Part shown: piece after piece, positions 37,395-46,203 of the stretch
Position numbering within the stretch: the stretch's first letter is position 1
Layout of the letters: each line of letters starts with the position of its first letter
The notes under the pieces: model-generated
The model's input: only the letters and a program-made list of their open reading frames with translations
The model's database searches: none
What the model was told of the DNA's origin: nothing
Position numbers and translations under genes: made by a program
NCBI GenBank assembly: GCA_947455595.1
Contig: CANGOP010000002.1
Location: 1 to 64,000, forward strand
DNA: 64,000 nucleotides
From: Gammaproteobacteria bacterium
GTDB taxonomy: Bacteria > Pseudomonadota > Gammaproteobacteria > Steroidobacterales > Steroidobacteraceae
Reading direction: 5' to 3'

Positions 37395-38498
37395 ATGCAT
37401 TACGACCACACCGCGACGCGCTTTTTGGACCGCATGGCCGACCACCGGGAAGCCTCGTTCTGGGGTCTCCAGCTGCTGGGCTGGAGCGCCTATTTTGTTG
37501 CCCAGTTTGTCGCCGCGCTGTTCTATCCCGAATGGCTCGGTCCGGACAAACTGCGCGGGTACATCATCGTCCTGATCATTGCTGCGACGTCTGGTCTCGC
37601 GCTGTCCTCCGTGCTTCGGTACGTTTTCCGGCGTGTTCGGGATCGGGGCATGGCAGTCCTGTTGCCCGTTTCGTTGACCGCAGTGTATGCGGCGGCGCTG
37701 ATCTGGCGCTTGTTCATCAATACGGCCATCGCGAGTTTCTTGGACGAGAGCGTGTCGGCTCACGGCCTTGGGCAGTTTTTTGCAGGTGCTTTGATCTCCA
37801 CCTACCTACTGTTGTCGTGGAGCGGCCTGTATTACGGAATCTACTTCTATGAGTCGGTACATCGGGAGCGACTGGCCACGGCACGCGCCGAAGGCTTGGC
37901 CCGTGAAGCGCAACTGAAAATGCTGCGCTACCAACTGAATCCGCACTTTCTCTTCAATACGCTGAACGCCATTTCAACGCTGGTACTCGACCGGGACAAT
38001 GAAACGGCCAATTTAGCCGTGACCCGACTGTCGAGCTTTCTGAGGCACAGCCTCGACCAAGACCCCATGAAAAAGGTGACGCTGCGGCAGGAACTGGACG
38101 TGCTGGGACTCTACCTGGGCATCGAGCAACTCCGATTCGGTTCGCGTCTTACCATTACGCAGACGATCTCCAACACTGCCAGCCAGGCACTTGTGCCTTC
38201 CTTGTTGCTCCAGCCGTTGGTTGAAAACTCGCTGAAATATGCGGTCGCCACGCGCGAAATAGGTGGCCACATTCGCATCGACGCTGACGTGCACGCCGAT
38301 CAATTGCGCATTGATATTTCCGATGATGGTCCGGGACTGCCCGACGGTGGCATTCCTGCCGACGGTCGCGGCGTCGGGTTGTCGAATACCCGTGATCGAT
38401 TGAGCGTTCTGTACGGTCCACAGGCACGATTGGCTGGCCGCAATCTTGAGCAGGGATGCGTCATTGAACTCACCTTACCGGCGGAGTTGCAATCGTGA
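37395..38498 (+). CDS. Sensor histidine kinase, LytS/AlgZ type
   Basis: A 367-residue membrane kinase. Four transmembrane helices are visible (about 28-48, 57-77, 87-107, 128-150), with no separate periplasmic sensor domain. The His_kinase motif LRYQLNPHFLFNTLNAIS places the phospho-accepting His at 184, as in LytS, YehU and AlgZ-type kinases. The ATPase region has LLLQPLVENSLKYAV, DISDDGPGLP and GVGLSNTRDRL. The downstream LytTR regulator starts with a four-base overlap, so it is the partner. The signal and target genes are unknown. Confidence 0.93.
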   Translation: MHYDHTATRFLDRMADHREASFWGLQLLGWSAYFVAQFVAALFYPEWLGPDKLRGYIIVLIIAATSGLALSSVLRYVFRRVRDRGMAVLLPVSLTAVYAAALIWRLFINTAIASFLDESVSAHGLGQFFAGALISTYLLLSWSGLYYGIYFYESVHRERLATARAEGLAREAQLKMLRYQLNPHFLFNTLNAISTLVLDRDNETANLAVTRLSSFLRHSLDQDPMKKVTLRQELDVLGLYLGIEQLRFGSRLTITQTISNTASQALVPSLLLQPLVENSLKYAVATREIGGHIRIDADVHADQLRIDISDDGPGLPDGGIPADGRGVGLSNTRDRLSVLYGPQARLAGRNLEQGCVIELTLPAELQS

Positions 38499-39322
38499 AA
38501 ATCCGCGTCTTGCTCGTCGATGATGAGCGGCTGGCAAGGCGTGGACTCGAACTTCGCTTGGCCGCAGCGACCGACGTCGAAGTGGTGGGTGAGTGTGCCA
38601 ATGGCCGGGATGCCATTGCCCAGATAGCGTCGCTGGCGCCCGACGCGGTCTTTTTGGATATCCAAATGCCCGGGCTGACGGGTCTGGACGTCGTCGCGCA
38701 CCTGCCACAAGACGCGATGCCCATCATCATCTTTGTGACCGCCTATGACCGATACGCCATCGACGCCTTCGAGGCCCGCGCCCTCGATTACTTGCTTAAG
38801 CCAGTGGACGATGACCGCCTCACTCAAACGTTGGAGCGCGTCCGCCTTGCGGTGAGAGCGCGAGACACCCTTGGGCGACATGAACGAATGCTCGCGCTGC
38901 TCGCCGATGTCACTGGCGCCGGAGAACTCGATCCCGAGACCCTGCTTGAGCGCGTCACGGGACCCAATCGGCGTTATCCGGAGATGCTCACGATCCGGAC
39001 GGGTCGGGACCTGCTGCGGATACCCTGCACCGACATCGATTGGATCGACGCCGCGGGTGACTATATGTGTGTGCACGCCGCCGGCGAAACCCACGTCCTG
39101 CGGGCCACGATGAAACAGCTGGAGTCGGAGCTCGATCCGGAGGTTTTTCAGCGGATCCATCGCTCGGCGATGGTCAATCTCAGCCGGGTCCGCAAACTCC
39201 GGCCCCATTCCAATGGCGAGTACTTCCTGACCCTCGATAACGGCCAGGAGCTGAAACTATCGCGGGGTCATCGCGACAAAGTGGAGCTGTTGCTGCAGCG
39301 CCGCAACCGACCCGTCTCCTGA
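38495..39322 (+). CDS. LytTR-family response regulator (AlgR-like)
   Basis: A 275-residue regulator with a receiver domain (1-120; phospho-acceptor Asp55 in AVFLDIQMPG) and a C-terminal LytTR DNA-binding domain (about 165-270; IPCTDIDWIDAAGDYMCVH, FQRIHRSAMVNLSRV, LKLSRGHRDKV). The start is GTG at 38495, overlapping the kinase stop as GTGA. This class often controls extracellular polysaccharide, virulence or pyruvate/peptide uptake genes. LytTR proteins commonly bind direct repeats, so the repeats upstream of the kinase gene are a possible autoregulatory target. Confidence 0.93.
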   Translation: MKIRVLLVDDERLARRGLELRLAAATDVEVVGECANGRDAIAQIASLAPDAVFLDIQMPGLTGLDVVAHLPQDAMPIIIFVTAYDRYAIDAFEARALDYLLKPVDDDRLTQTLERVRLAVRARDTLGRHERMLALLADVTGAGELDPETLLERVTGPNRRYPEMLTIRTGRDLLRIPCTDIDWIDAAGDYMCVHAAGETHVLRATMKQLESELDPEVFQRIHRSAMVNLSRVRKLRPHSNGEYFLTLDNGQELKLSRGHRDKVELLLQRRNRPVS

Positions 39323-39373
39323 TAAAATCGCCGCTCGCGCTCCTTTCGGCGCAGTGACTTCTCAGGTTTCGCC

Positions 39374-40900
39374 ATGGCCGTCATTCGTGAAGACGATTTC
39401 ATTCAGAGCGTTGCCGACGCCCTGCAGTACATCAGCTACTACCACTCACCGGACTTCATCACGGCGATGGGTCGGGCGTACGAGATGGAGCAAAGCACCG
39501 CGGCGCGGGACGCCATTGCGCAGATCCTTACCAATTCTCGTATGTGCGCCGAGGGTCATCGACCCATCTGCCAAGACACGGGCATCGTGGTCGCCTTCGT
39601 GAAAATCGGTATGAACGCACGTTGGGACGCGAATTTGACGGTAGAAGAAATGGTCAATGAGGGCGTCCGTCGAGCGTACGGACTCCCTGAGAATCGCCTG
39701 CGTGCGTCCATCGTTGCAGACCCTGCCGGTAAGCGCAGCAACACCCGCGACAACACGCCAGCTGTGGTGCATGTCGAGATGGTGCCAGGCGGTGAGGTGG
39801 AGGTGGCCATCGCGGCGAAAGGCGGTGGAAGCGAAAACAAGTCGATGTTCGAAATGCTCAATCCGTCGGACAATATTGCCGATTGGGTGCTCGCCCGCGT
39901 CCCAGAGATGGGTGCTGGCTGGTGTCCACCCGGGATGCTGGGCATTGGTATCGGCGGCACTGCAGAGAAAGCGCTGCTGATGGCAAAAGAGTCCTTGATG
40001 GACCCGATCGATATCCAGGAACTCAAAGAACGTGGTCCGCGTAACAAGGCAGAGGAGTTACGCTTAGAAATCTACGACCGCGTCAACGCACTCGGGATCG
40101 GGGCACAGGGGCTAGGCGGCATGACCACCGTGCTCGATGTCAAAGTGCGCGATTACCCCACGCACGCGGCGTCGCTACCTGTGGCGGTCATCCCCAACTG
40201 CGCAGCCACTCGTCATGTGCACTTTCATTTAGACGGATCGGGTCCCGCCGAGCTGACGCCGCCAAACCTCGAGGAATGGCCGCAAGTTGGTTGGGCGCCC
40301 GATGCAAATACTCGACGAGTCAATCTCGATACGCTCACCCGAGAAGAAGTTGCGGCGTGGCGACCCGGCGAACGTCTCTTGCTGACAGGAAAATTCCTGA
40401 CCGGCCGAGATGCGGCGCACAAGCGTATCTGCGCTTTGCTGGACGAGGGTAAGCCGTTGCCCGAAGGGCTGTCGTTTAAGAATCGCGTGATCTATTACGT
40501 CGGACCTGTCGATCCGGTCCGTGATGAGGTGGTGGGGCCTGCTGGTCCGACGACCGCGAATCGAATGGATCGGTTCACGGAAACGATGTTGGAAAAAGCA
40601 GGCTTGATCGCGATGGTGGGCAAAGCCGATCGTGGCCCAGAGGCGATAGAAGTCATCAAGCGACACAAGAGCGCCTACTTGATCGCTGTCGGTGGCGCCG
40701 CATACCTCGTTTCGAAAGCGATTCGCGCGAGCCGGGTGGTGGCCTTCCCAGAACTTGGGATGGAAGCCGTCTACGAATTTGATGTGAAGGATATGCCGGT
40801 CACCGTCGCCGTGGACGCAAACGGCGAATCCGTGCACGACACAGGCCCACGCGAGTGGCACGCCCGTCTCGCGGGAATTCCTATCAAAGTGGAAGGGTAA
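39374..40900 (+). CDS. Fumarate hydratase class I (iron-sulfur type)
   Basis: Oxygen-sensitive [4Fe-4S] fumarase of the citric acid cycle, fumarate to malate. The 508-residue chain contains both the alpha-type N-terminal half (MCAEGHRPICQDTGIVVAF with cluster cysteines, KGGGSENKSMFEMLNPS, AGWCPPGMLGIGIGGT) and the beta-type C-terminal half (LLTGKFLTGRDAAHKRI, IYYVGPVDPV, GPTTANRMDRFTETML, GKADRGPEAIEVI). This is the FumA/FumB-like one-chain form. It lies 51 bases after the LytTR regulator on the same strand; a promoter may lie in that gap. It converges with trkH. Confidence 0.95.
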   Translation: MAVIREDDFIQSVADALQYISYYHSPDFITAMGRAYEMEQSTAARDAIAQILTNSRMCAEGHRPICQDTGIVVAFVKIGMNARWDANLTVEEMVNEGVRRAYGLPENRLRASIVADPAGKRSNTRDNTPAVVHVEMVPGGEVEVAIAAKGGGSENKSMFEMLNPSDNIADWVLARVPEMGAGWCPPGMLGIGIGGTAEKALLMAKESLMDPIDIQELKERGPRNKAEELRLEIYDRVNALGIGAQGLGGMTTVLDVKVRDYPTHAASLPVAVIPNCAATRHVHFHLDGSGPAELTPPNLEEWPQVGWAPDANTRRVNLDTLTREEVAAWRPGERLLLTGKFLTGRDAAHKRICALLDEGKPLPEGLSFKNRVIYYVGPVDPVRDEVVGPAGPTTANRMDRFTETMLEKAGLIAMVGKADRGPEAIEVIKRHKSAYLIAVGGAAYLVSKAIRASRVVAFPELGMEAVYEFDVKDMPVTVAVDANGESVHDTGPREWHARLAGIPIKVEG

Positions 40901-40909
40901 TTCGAAAGT

Positions 40910-42361
40910 TCAGTGCCGCCAGAAGGCGGGCATGAACAGCACCGCGACGGTGAACACCTCGAGTCGCCCGATCAGCATGGCCACCAATGTGACCCATTTG
41001 GCGGCGTCCGGTAGATGGGCATAGGTCACAGCGACCGAGCCTAGACCGGGACCTGCGTTATTGATGCAAGCGGCGACGGCCGACCAGGCAGTCAGTTGAT
41101 CCGTGCCGGCGATCATCATTAACAACATCATCACGCCGAAGAGCACCAGATACATCGCAAAAAAACCGGTGATGGCGGCCAGTACGCGACCCTCAACCGC
41201 TTTGTCGCCGAACTTCACTGCCATGGCGGCATTCGGGTGAACCAGCCGCATCAGTTCGCGCTGTGCCTGCTTCAACACGAGCTGCCAACGAATCACTTTC
41301 ATGCCGCCGGCCGTTGAGCCTGCGCTACCGCCGACGAATGTGACGAGCATCAGTAGTACCGGCAACATCCCTGGCCACGTGAAAAAGGGAGCGCCCGCAA
41401 AACCGGTTGTCGACTGCATGGAAATGGCGGCAAACGCACCATTGCGGAGCGCTTCAACCGGACTTGCGTACACACCACTGCGATACAGCTCGAAGCTGAC
41501 GACGAACACCAACGTTAATGTCAGGTACAGATAGCCTCGGAACTGCGGATCGGACAAATAGGCCGCCGTATCCCGCCGCTTCCAAGCAAGAAAGTGCAAC
41601 GCAAAGTTCACACCGCCCACGAACATGAACACCATGGCGACGGTATCGACGGCTGCCGACTGAAAGTGCGCAAAGCCACCTTCATGAGTCGAAAACCCGC
41701 CCGTCGACACGGTTGAAAACGCATGTGCGATGGCATCGAAAGCCGACATACCGGCTGAGCTATACGCGATGGCGCACGCCACGGTGATCAGCAGGTAGAT
41801 TCCCGAGAGTGTCCGCGCCGTTTCCGCGATACGAGGGGTCAATTTTTCGTCTTTGACAGATCCTGGCGTATCGCCCTTATACAGCTGCATGCCCCCAATA
41901 CCCAAGATCGGGAACAGCGCAACGGCCAATACAATGACGCCGATACCACCGAGCCACTGCAGCTGCTGCCGGTACCACAGTAACGCATGTGGCAGACGAT
42001 CAAGTCCTTGCATGACGCTAGCGTTCGTCGTCGTGACGCCCGCAACAGACTCAAAGACGGCGTCTGTAAAGCTGAGGTGCTGATTCGTTCCAAACAAGAA
42101 AGGCAGGGCACCGCCTAATCCGAGCAGCGCCCAAAAAAGGGCAACGATCAAAAAGCCGTCGCGCAGTCGAATGTCTCGATCGATGTGCCTAACGGGATAC
42201 CAGAGTATGCCGCCGAATGTGCACAGCACAGCCGCTGTCGCAAGAAAGGCCCCGGCATCGCCATCGCCATAAAAAATGCCGACCAGCATGGGTGGCAGCA
42301 TCGTCAGTCCGAACACTGCGATGATGAGGCCGAGAATGCGTTGTACGAGCCGTAGGTGCAC
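40910..42361 (-). CDS. trkH: Trk-type potassium uptake channel TrkH with altered first filter loop
   Basis: Membrane pore of the Trk potassium uptake system, gated by the cytosolic TrkA ring. The 483-residue length is typical, with four M1-P-M2 repeats. The four pore loops read GVTTTNASV (about 109-115), TVSTGGFSTH, QSTTGFAGAP and NNAGPGLGS. Loops 2-4 have the normal selectivity-filter glycine, but loop 1 has Asn113 where relatives have TTTGAT or TTTGST; the codon is an unambiguous AAC. WYRQQLQWLGGIGVIVLAVALFP is otherwise classical TrkH. It starts 9 bases after trkA on the same strand. Confidence 0.95.
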   Translation of the reverse strand: MHLRLVQRILGLIIAVFGLTMLPPMLVGIFYGDGDAGAFLATAAVLCTFGGILWYPVRHIDRDIRLRDGFLIVALFWALLGLGGALPFLFGTNQHLSFTDAVFESVAGVTTTNASVMQGLDRLPHALLWYRQQLQWLGGIGVIVLAVALFPILGIGGMQLYKGDTPGSVKDEKLTPRIAETARTLSGIYLLITVACAIAYSSAGMSAFDAIAHAFSTVSTGGFSTHEGGFAHFQSAAVDTVAMVFMFVGGVNFALHFLAWKRRDTAAYLSDPQFRGYLYLTLTLVFVVSFELYRSGVYASPVEALRNGAFAAISMQSTTGFAGAPFFTWPGMLPVLLMLVTFVGGSAGSTAGGMKVIRWQLVLKQAQRELMRLVHPNAAMAVKFGDKAVEGRVLAAITGFFAMYLVLFGVMMLLMMIAGTDQLTAWSAVAACINNAGPGLGSVAVTYAHLPDAAKWVTLVAMLIGRLEVFTVAVLFMPAFWRH

Positions 42362-42369
42362 AGCGGTCC

Positions 42370-43749
42370 TCAGAGAAAGGAAACGCCGACCTGAAACAAC
42401 TTCTCGACCGCCTCTACGTGGCGTCGATCCGTCAGGAACAGAATCACGTGGTCGCCTTCCTCGATCACCGTATCGTGATGCGCCATGATCACATCGTCGC
42501 CCCGCACAATGGCGCCGATGGTCGTGCCCTCGGGCAGCTTGACGCCCTCGACCGGACGGCCGACCACCTGAGACGTATCGCTATCGCCGTGCGCAATCGC
42601 CTCGATCGCCTCCGCCGCGCCGCGCCGTAAAGAGTGAACTTTGACGACGTCACCGCGGCGGACATGCGCCAACAGCGAGCCGATCGTGATGGTCTGAGGC
42701 GAAATGGCGATATCGACCCGATCGCTCTCCATCAGCTCCGCGTAGGCGGGACGATTGATGAGGGCCATCACTTTGCGGCAGCCAATGCGCTTGGCGAGCA
42801 TCGCTGACAGGATATTGGCCTCTTCAGCATTCGTGACGGCGACGAAGACGTCCGCACTATCGACGTTTTCCTCGATGAGCAGCTCTTCATCAGCGGCGTC
42901 GCCATTCAGTACGATCGCTTCGCGTAGGACCTCAGCTGCGCGGCGAGCGCGATGTTTATCGCGTTCGATGAGTTTGACTTGCAGCCGCCCTTCGAGTGCC
43001 TGCGCTAGCCGCACCCCAATATGGCCGGCACCGGCAATCACGATGCGCCGGACGCGCGCCTCAAGCTTGCGCAATTCACTCATGACGGTGCGGATATCTT
43101 CTCGGGCAGCGAGAAAGAACACCTCATCGCCTGGCTCGACGACCGTTTCGCCGTCCGGGCGCACACTACGGCCACGCCGATACATGGCGGCAACGCGCGT
43201 CTCGACGCCCGGAATGTGTTTGGGCAGATTCGAAAGGGGTTGGCCCACCAAGAGACCACCTTCCACAGCCCGAACGCCGACGAGCCGCACGCGGCCATCA
43301 GCGAAATCGACCACTTGGAGTGCGCCAGGATGTTCGATCAAGCGCTCAACATATTCCGTGACCAGTTGTTCCGGGCTGACCCAAGTGTCGACCGCGAAAC
43401 CCGTGAGTTCGCCAAACAGTTGAGGATGGGCCGCGTATGAAGCGGCTCGAATTCGCGCAATCTTGGTGGGCGTCTTGAACAGCGTCCAAGCAACCTGGCA
43501 GGCCACCATGTTGACTTCATCACTGGAGGTCAGCGCGACCAACAGGTCGGCGTCTGCGCAACCGGCTGCAGCGAGTACGGACGGGCTCGCGGCATTGCCG
43601 CTGACCGTGCGAACGTCCAGACGATCCTGCAATTGCTGCAACACTGTTTCGTCGGAATCGACGACAGTGACTTCGTTCGCCTCTTCACGAGACAGGTGGT
43701 ATGCCGCCGTGCGGCCGACCTGTCCTGCTCCCAAAATGATGATTTTCAA
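42370..43749 (-). CDS. trkA: Trk system potassium uptake regulator TrkA
   Basis: Cytoplasmic NAD(H)/ATP-binding ring protein that gates TrkH. It has 459 residues with two tandem RCK units. Each has a Rossmann fold, IILGAGQVGRTAAYHL at 3-18 and VIAGAGHIGVRLAQAL near 235-250, and each is followed by a TrkA-C domain. The internal duplication and length match E. coli TrkA. It forms an operon with trkH (8-base gap). In pseudomonads trkA follows def-fmt-rsmB; here uvrD precedes it. Confidence 0.97.
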   Translation of the reverse strand: MKIIILGAGQVGRTAAYHLSREEANEVTVVDSDETVLQQLQDRLDVRTVSGNAASPSVLAAAGCADADLLVALTSSDEVNMVACQVAWTLFKTPTKIARIRAASYAAHPQLFGELTGFAVDTWVSPEQLVTEYVERLIEHPGALQVVDFADGRVRLVGVRAVEGGLLVGQPLSNLPKHIPGVETRVAAMYRRGRSVRPDGETVVEPGDEVFFLAAREDIRTVMSELRKLEARVRRIVIAGAGHIGVRLAQALEGRLQVKLIERDKHRARRAAEVLREAIVLNGDAADEELLIEENVDSADVFVAVTNAEEANILSAMLAKRIGCRKVMALINRPAYAELMESDRVDIAISPQTITIGSLLAHVRRGDVVKVHSLRRGAAEAIEAIAHGDSDTSQVVGRPVEGVKLPEGTTIGAIVRGDDVIMAHHDTVIEEGDHVILFLTDRRHVEAVEKLFQVGVSFL

Positions 43750-43812
43750 GTGATCACGCGGGTAGACGCGGGACCCTGATTCTAGCAGGGTTCCGGCTCA
43801 TGCCTGTCTCCC

Positions 43813-46140
43813 TCAGATCGGCTGCAGGTTGGCGTAGGCGGCCATCAGCACCTTTCGGCCGGCCCGCTCAAAGTTCACTTCAACCTGGGCACCTGGCCCG
43901 TGACCGTCGATGCGTAGAACGACCCCATCACCGAAGCGGGCGTGTTTGACCCTTTGACCCAATTTCAGACCTGTACCGTTGTCCGGCTCCACCAAATTGG
44001 CGGTCTGCCGCGCCGGAGCCGCCGGCGTTCCGCCGCGGACCGAACTTGAGAACGCGGGCGACGCGCCGCTGCGTCGTTCTTGGCCGCTCCAGCGGTCGCC
44101 GCCACCATAGGTTTCCCTGGTTCCCCAGCCCTCCCGGCTGCCTTGGCCGGAACCGCCGCTGCCACCGGAGTAGAGCGACCGACTGACCTGCACCCTCGGG
44201 CGTACCTCCTCGACCAGTTCCGGGGGGATTTCCGCGATGAACCGTGACGGTGTGCCGAATTGGTCAATGCCGTGGAGTCGGCGCTGCTCGGCATAGGTGA
44301 GATACAGGCGTCGCATGGCGCGGGTGACGCCGACGTACGCCAAGCGGCGCTCCTCTTCGAGCCCACCGATGTCGTTAATGGAACGTTGGTGTGGAAACAA
44401 TCCGTCTTCAAGTCCACACATGAACACCAAGGGGAATTCCAGGCCTTTGGCCGTGTGGAGCGTCATCATCTGCACGCAATCTTCCCATTCACCCGCCTGC
44501 CCTTCGCCGCTTTCCAGAACAGCGTGTGCGAGGAAGGAGTCGAGTTCGCTCATGCCTTCTTCAGCATCCTCGTGCTGAAAGCCACGAGCTGCCGACACGA
44601 GTTCCTCAAGGTTTTCGATACGTCCCTCGCCGCGCTCCCCCTTCTCTTTGCGGAAGTGTTCGATCAAGCCTGAGGACGTGATGACCTTGTCGACAATCTC
44701 GTGCAGTGGCAAGCCAGCTGTCTCTCGCGCCAGTCGTTCGATCAATGCGAGAAAAGCGTGAAGTGAGTCGCCGCCCTTAGGGCCCAAGGTGCCGGCCGTG
44801 ATCGCCGTTGCGGAACCTTCCCACATCGACAGCGCTTGGGCGCGGGCAGTGTCTCGCACGGTATCTAAACTCTTCGCGCCGATGCCCCTCGTGGGTAGAT
44901 TCACGACCCGTTCGAAAGATGCGTCGTCGCGGCGATTGGACAGCAGCCGTAGATAAGCCAACGCATCCTTGATTTCGGCCCGCTCGAAGAAGCGCTGTCC
45001 GCCGTAGACCTTGTAGGGGATCTTAGGCACGGTCTGGATGAAGGCTTCTTCCAACGCCCGAGATTGCGCATTCGAGCGATACAAGATGGCGCATTCTTGT
45101 AACCGGCCGCCCAAGCGGCGCCACTCGTGAATGCGTTCGACGACGAAGGCTGCTTCATCGCGTTCGTTGAAGGCGGCGTACACCCGAATGGGCTCGCCGC
45201 GTGCACCGTCCGTCCACAACGTCTTGCCCATGCGCTCGCTGTTGTTAGCGATCAGGGCGTTGGCCGCGTTCAGAATCGTGGCGGTGGAGCGGTAATTCTG
45301 CTCAAGGCGAAAGACAGCGGTGCCAGGGTAATCGCGTTGAAAACGCTGAATATTTTCGACACGGGCGCCGCGCCAGCCATAAATCGACTGGTCATCGTCG
45401 CCGACAACAAATGGCATGCTGTCGCGTCCAGCGAGCAGTCGGATCCACTGGTACTGAATCGCATTGGTATCCTGAAACTCATCCACCAGCACATGCCGGA
45501 AGCGGCGCTGGTAATGCTCCAGTAGCGGCGGAAAATCACGCAAAGTCTCGAAGCTGCGTAGCAGCAACTCAGCGAAATCGATGACGCCGTTCTTCTGACA
45601 AGCATCTTCATAGGCTTGATAAACGCGAATCATCGTCCGACGAGTCGGATCTCCATCATCGCCGAGCGCTTTGGGTCGACGACCCTCATCTTTTTGGGCG
45701 TTGATGAAGTATTGGATGTCTTTGGGAACCCAACGGGTGTCATCAAGTTCAAGCGCCTTCACGATCTTTTTGATCATGCGAAGCTGGTCGTCAGAATCGA
45801 GAATCTGAAAAGTCTGCGGCAGCTGAGCTTCTTGCCAGTGCAGGCGCAGCAGTCGATGGGCAAGCCCGTGGAAGGTGCCGATCCAGAGTGCGTTACCCGG
45901 TAGCCTCAGCAGACTTTCGATACGGCCCCGCATCTCAGCTGCCGCTTTATTCGTGAACGTGACCGCGATAATCGAATGCGGAGAGACATTTTCCCGCGCG
46001 ATGAGCCAGGCAACTCGATGCACGAGTACACGCGTCTTGCCGCTACCGGCGCCGGCAAGTACGAGAATCGGTTTTGCAGGAGCGGATACCGCTGCCTGTT
46101 GAGGTTCGTTGAGTTTGGCGAGTAGTTCGTCGTGCTGCAC
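43813..46140 (-). CDS. uvrD: DNA helicase II (UvrD/PcrA type)
   Basis: Superfamily 1A 3'-5' helicase of nucleotide excision and mismatch repair. The 775-residue chain has Walker A GAGSGKTR at 30-37, FTNKAAAEMRGRIE, VDEFQDTN (motif II), DDDQSIYGWRGA (motif III), EQNYRST (motif IV), LMTLHTAKGLEFPLVF (motif V) and YVGVTRAMRRLYLTYA (motif VI). A Gly/Ser-rich linker leads to a C-terminal Tudor-like domain (LKLGQRVKHARFGDGVVL) that in relatives contacts RNA polymerase. It is divergent from the acetate kinase fusion with 63 bases between starts. Confidence 0.97.
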   Translation of the reverse strand: MQHDELLAKLNEPQQAAVSAPAKPILVLAGAGSGKTRVLVHRVAWLIARENVSPHSIIAVTFTNKAAAEMRGRIESLLRLPGNALWIGTFHGLAHRLLRLHWQEAQLPQTFQILDSDDQLRMIKKIVKALELDDTRWVPKDIQYFINAQKDEGRRPKALGDDGDPTRRTMIRVYQAYEDACQKNGVIDFAELLLRSFETLRDFPPLLEHYQRRFRHVLVDEFQDTNAIQYQWIRLLAGRDSMPFVVGDDDQSIYGWRGARVENIQRFQRDYPGTAVFRLEQNYRSTATILNAANALIANNSERMGKTLWTDGARGEPIRVYAAFNERDEAAFVVERIHEWRRLGGRLQECAILYRSNAQSRALEEAFIQTVPKIPYKVYGGQRFFERAEIKDALAYLRLLSNRRDDASFERVVNLPTRGIGAKSLDTVRDTARAQALSMWEGSATAITAGTLGPKGGDSLHAFLALIERLARETAGLPLHEIVDKVITSSGLIEHFRKEKGERGEGRIENLEELVSAARGFQHEDAEEGMSELDSFLAHAVLESGEGQAGEWEDCVQMMTLHTAKGLEFPLVFMCGLEDGLFPHQRSINDIGGLEEERRLAYVGVTRAMRRLYLTYAEQRRLHGIDQFGTPSRFIAEIPPELVEEVRPRVQVSRSLYSGGSGGSGQGSREGWGTRETYGGGDRWSGQERRSGASPAFSSSVRGGTPAAPARQTANLVEPDNGTGLKLGQRVKHARFGDGVVLRIDGHGPGAQVEVNFERAGRKVLMAAYANLQPI

Positions 46141-46203
46141 GTGGTGCTCGGGTTCGGAGATTTCGTGGTGGAGGAGACGCGGGTCGCGATGCTAGCATCG
46201 CGT

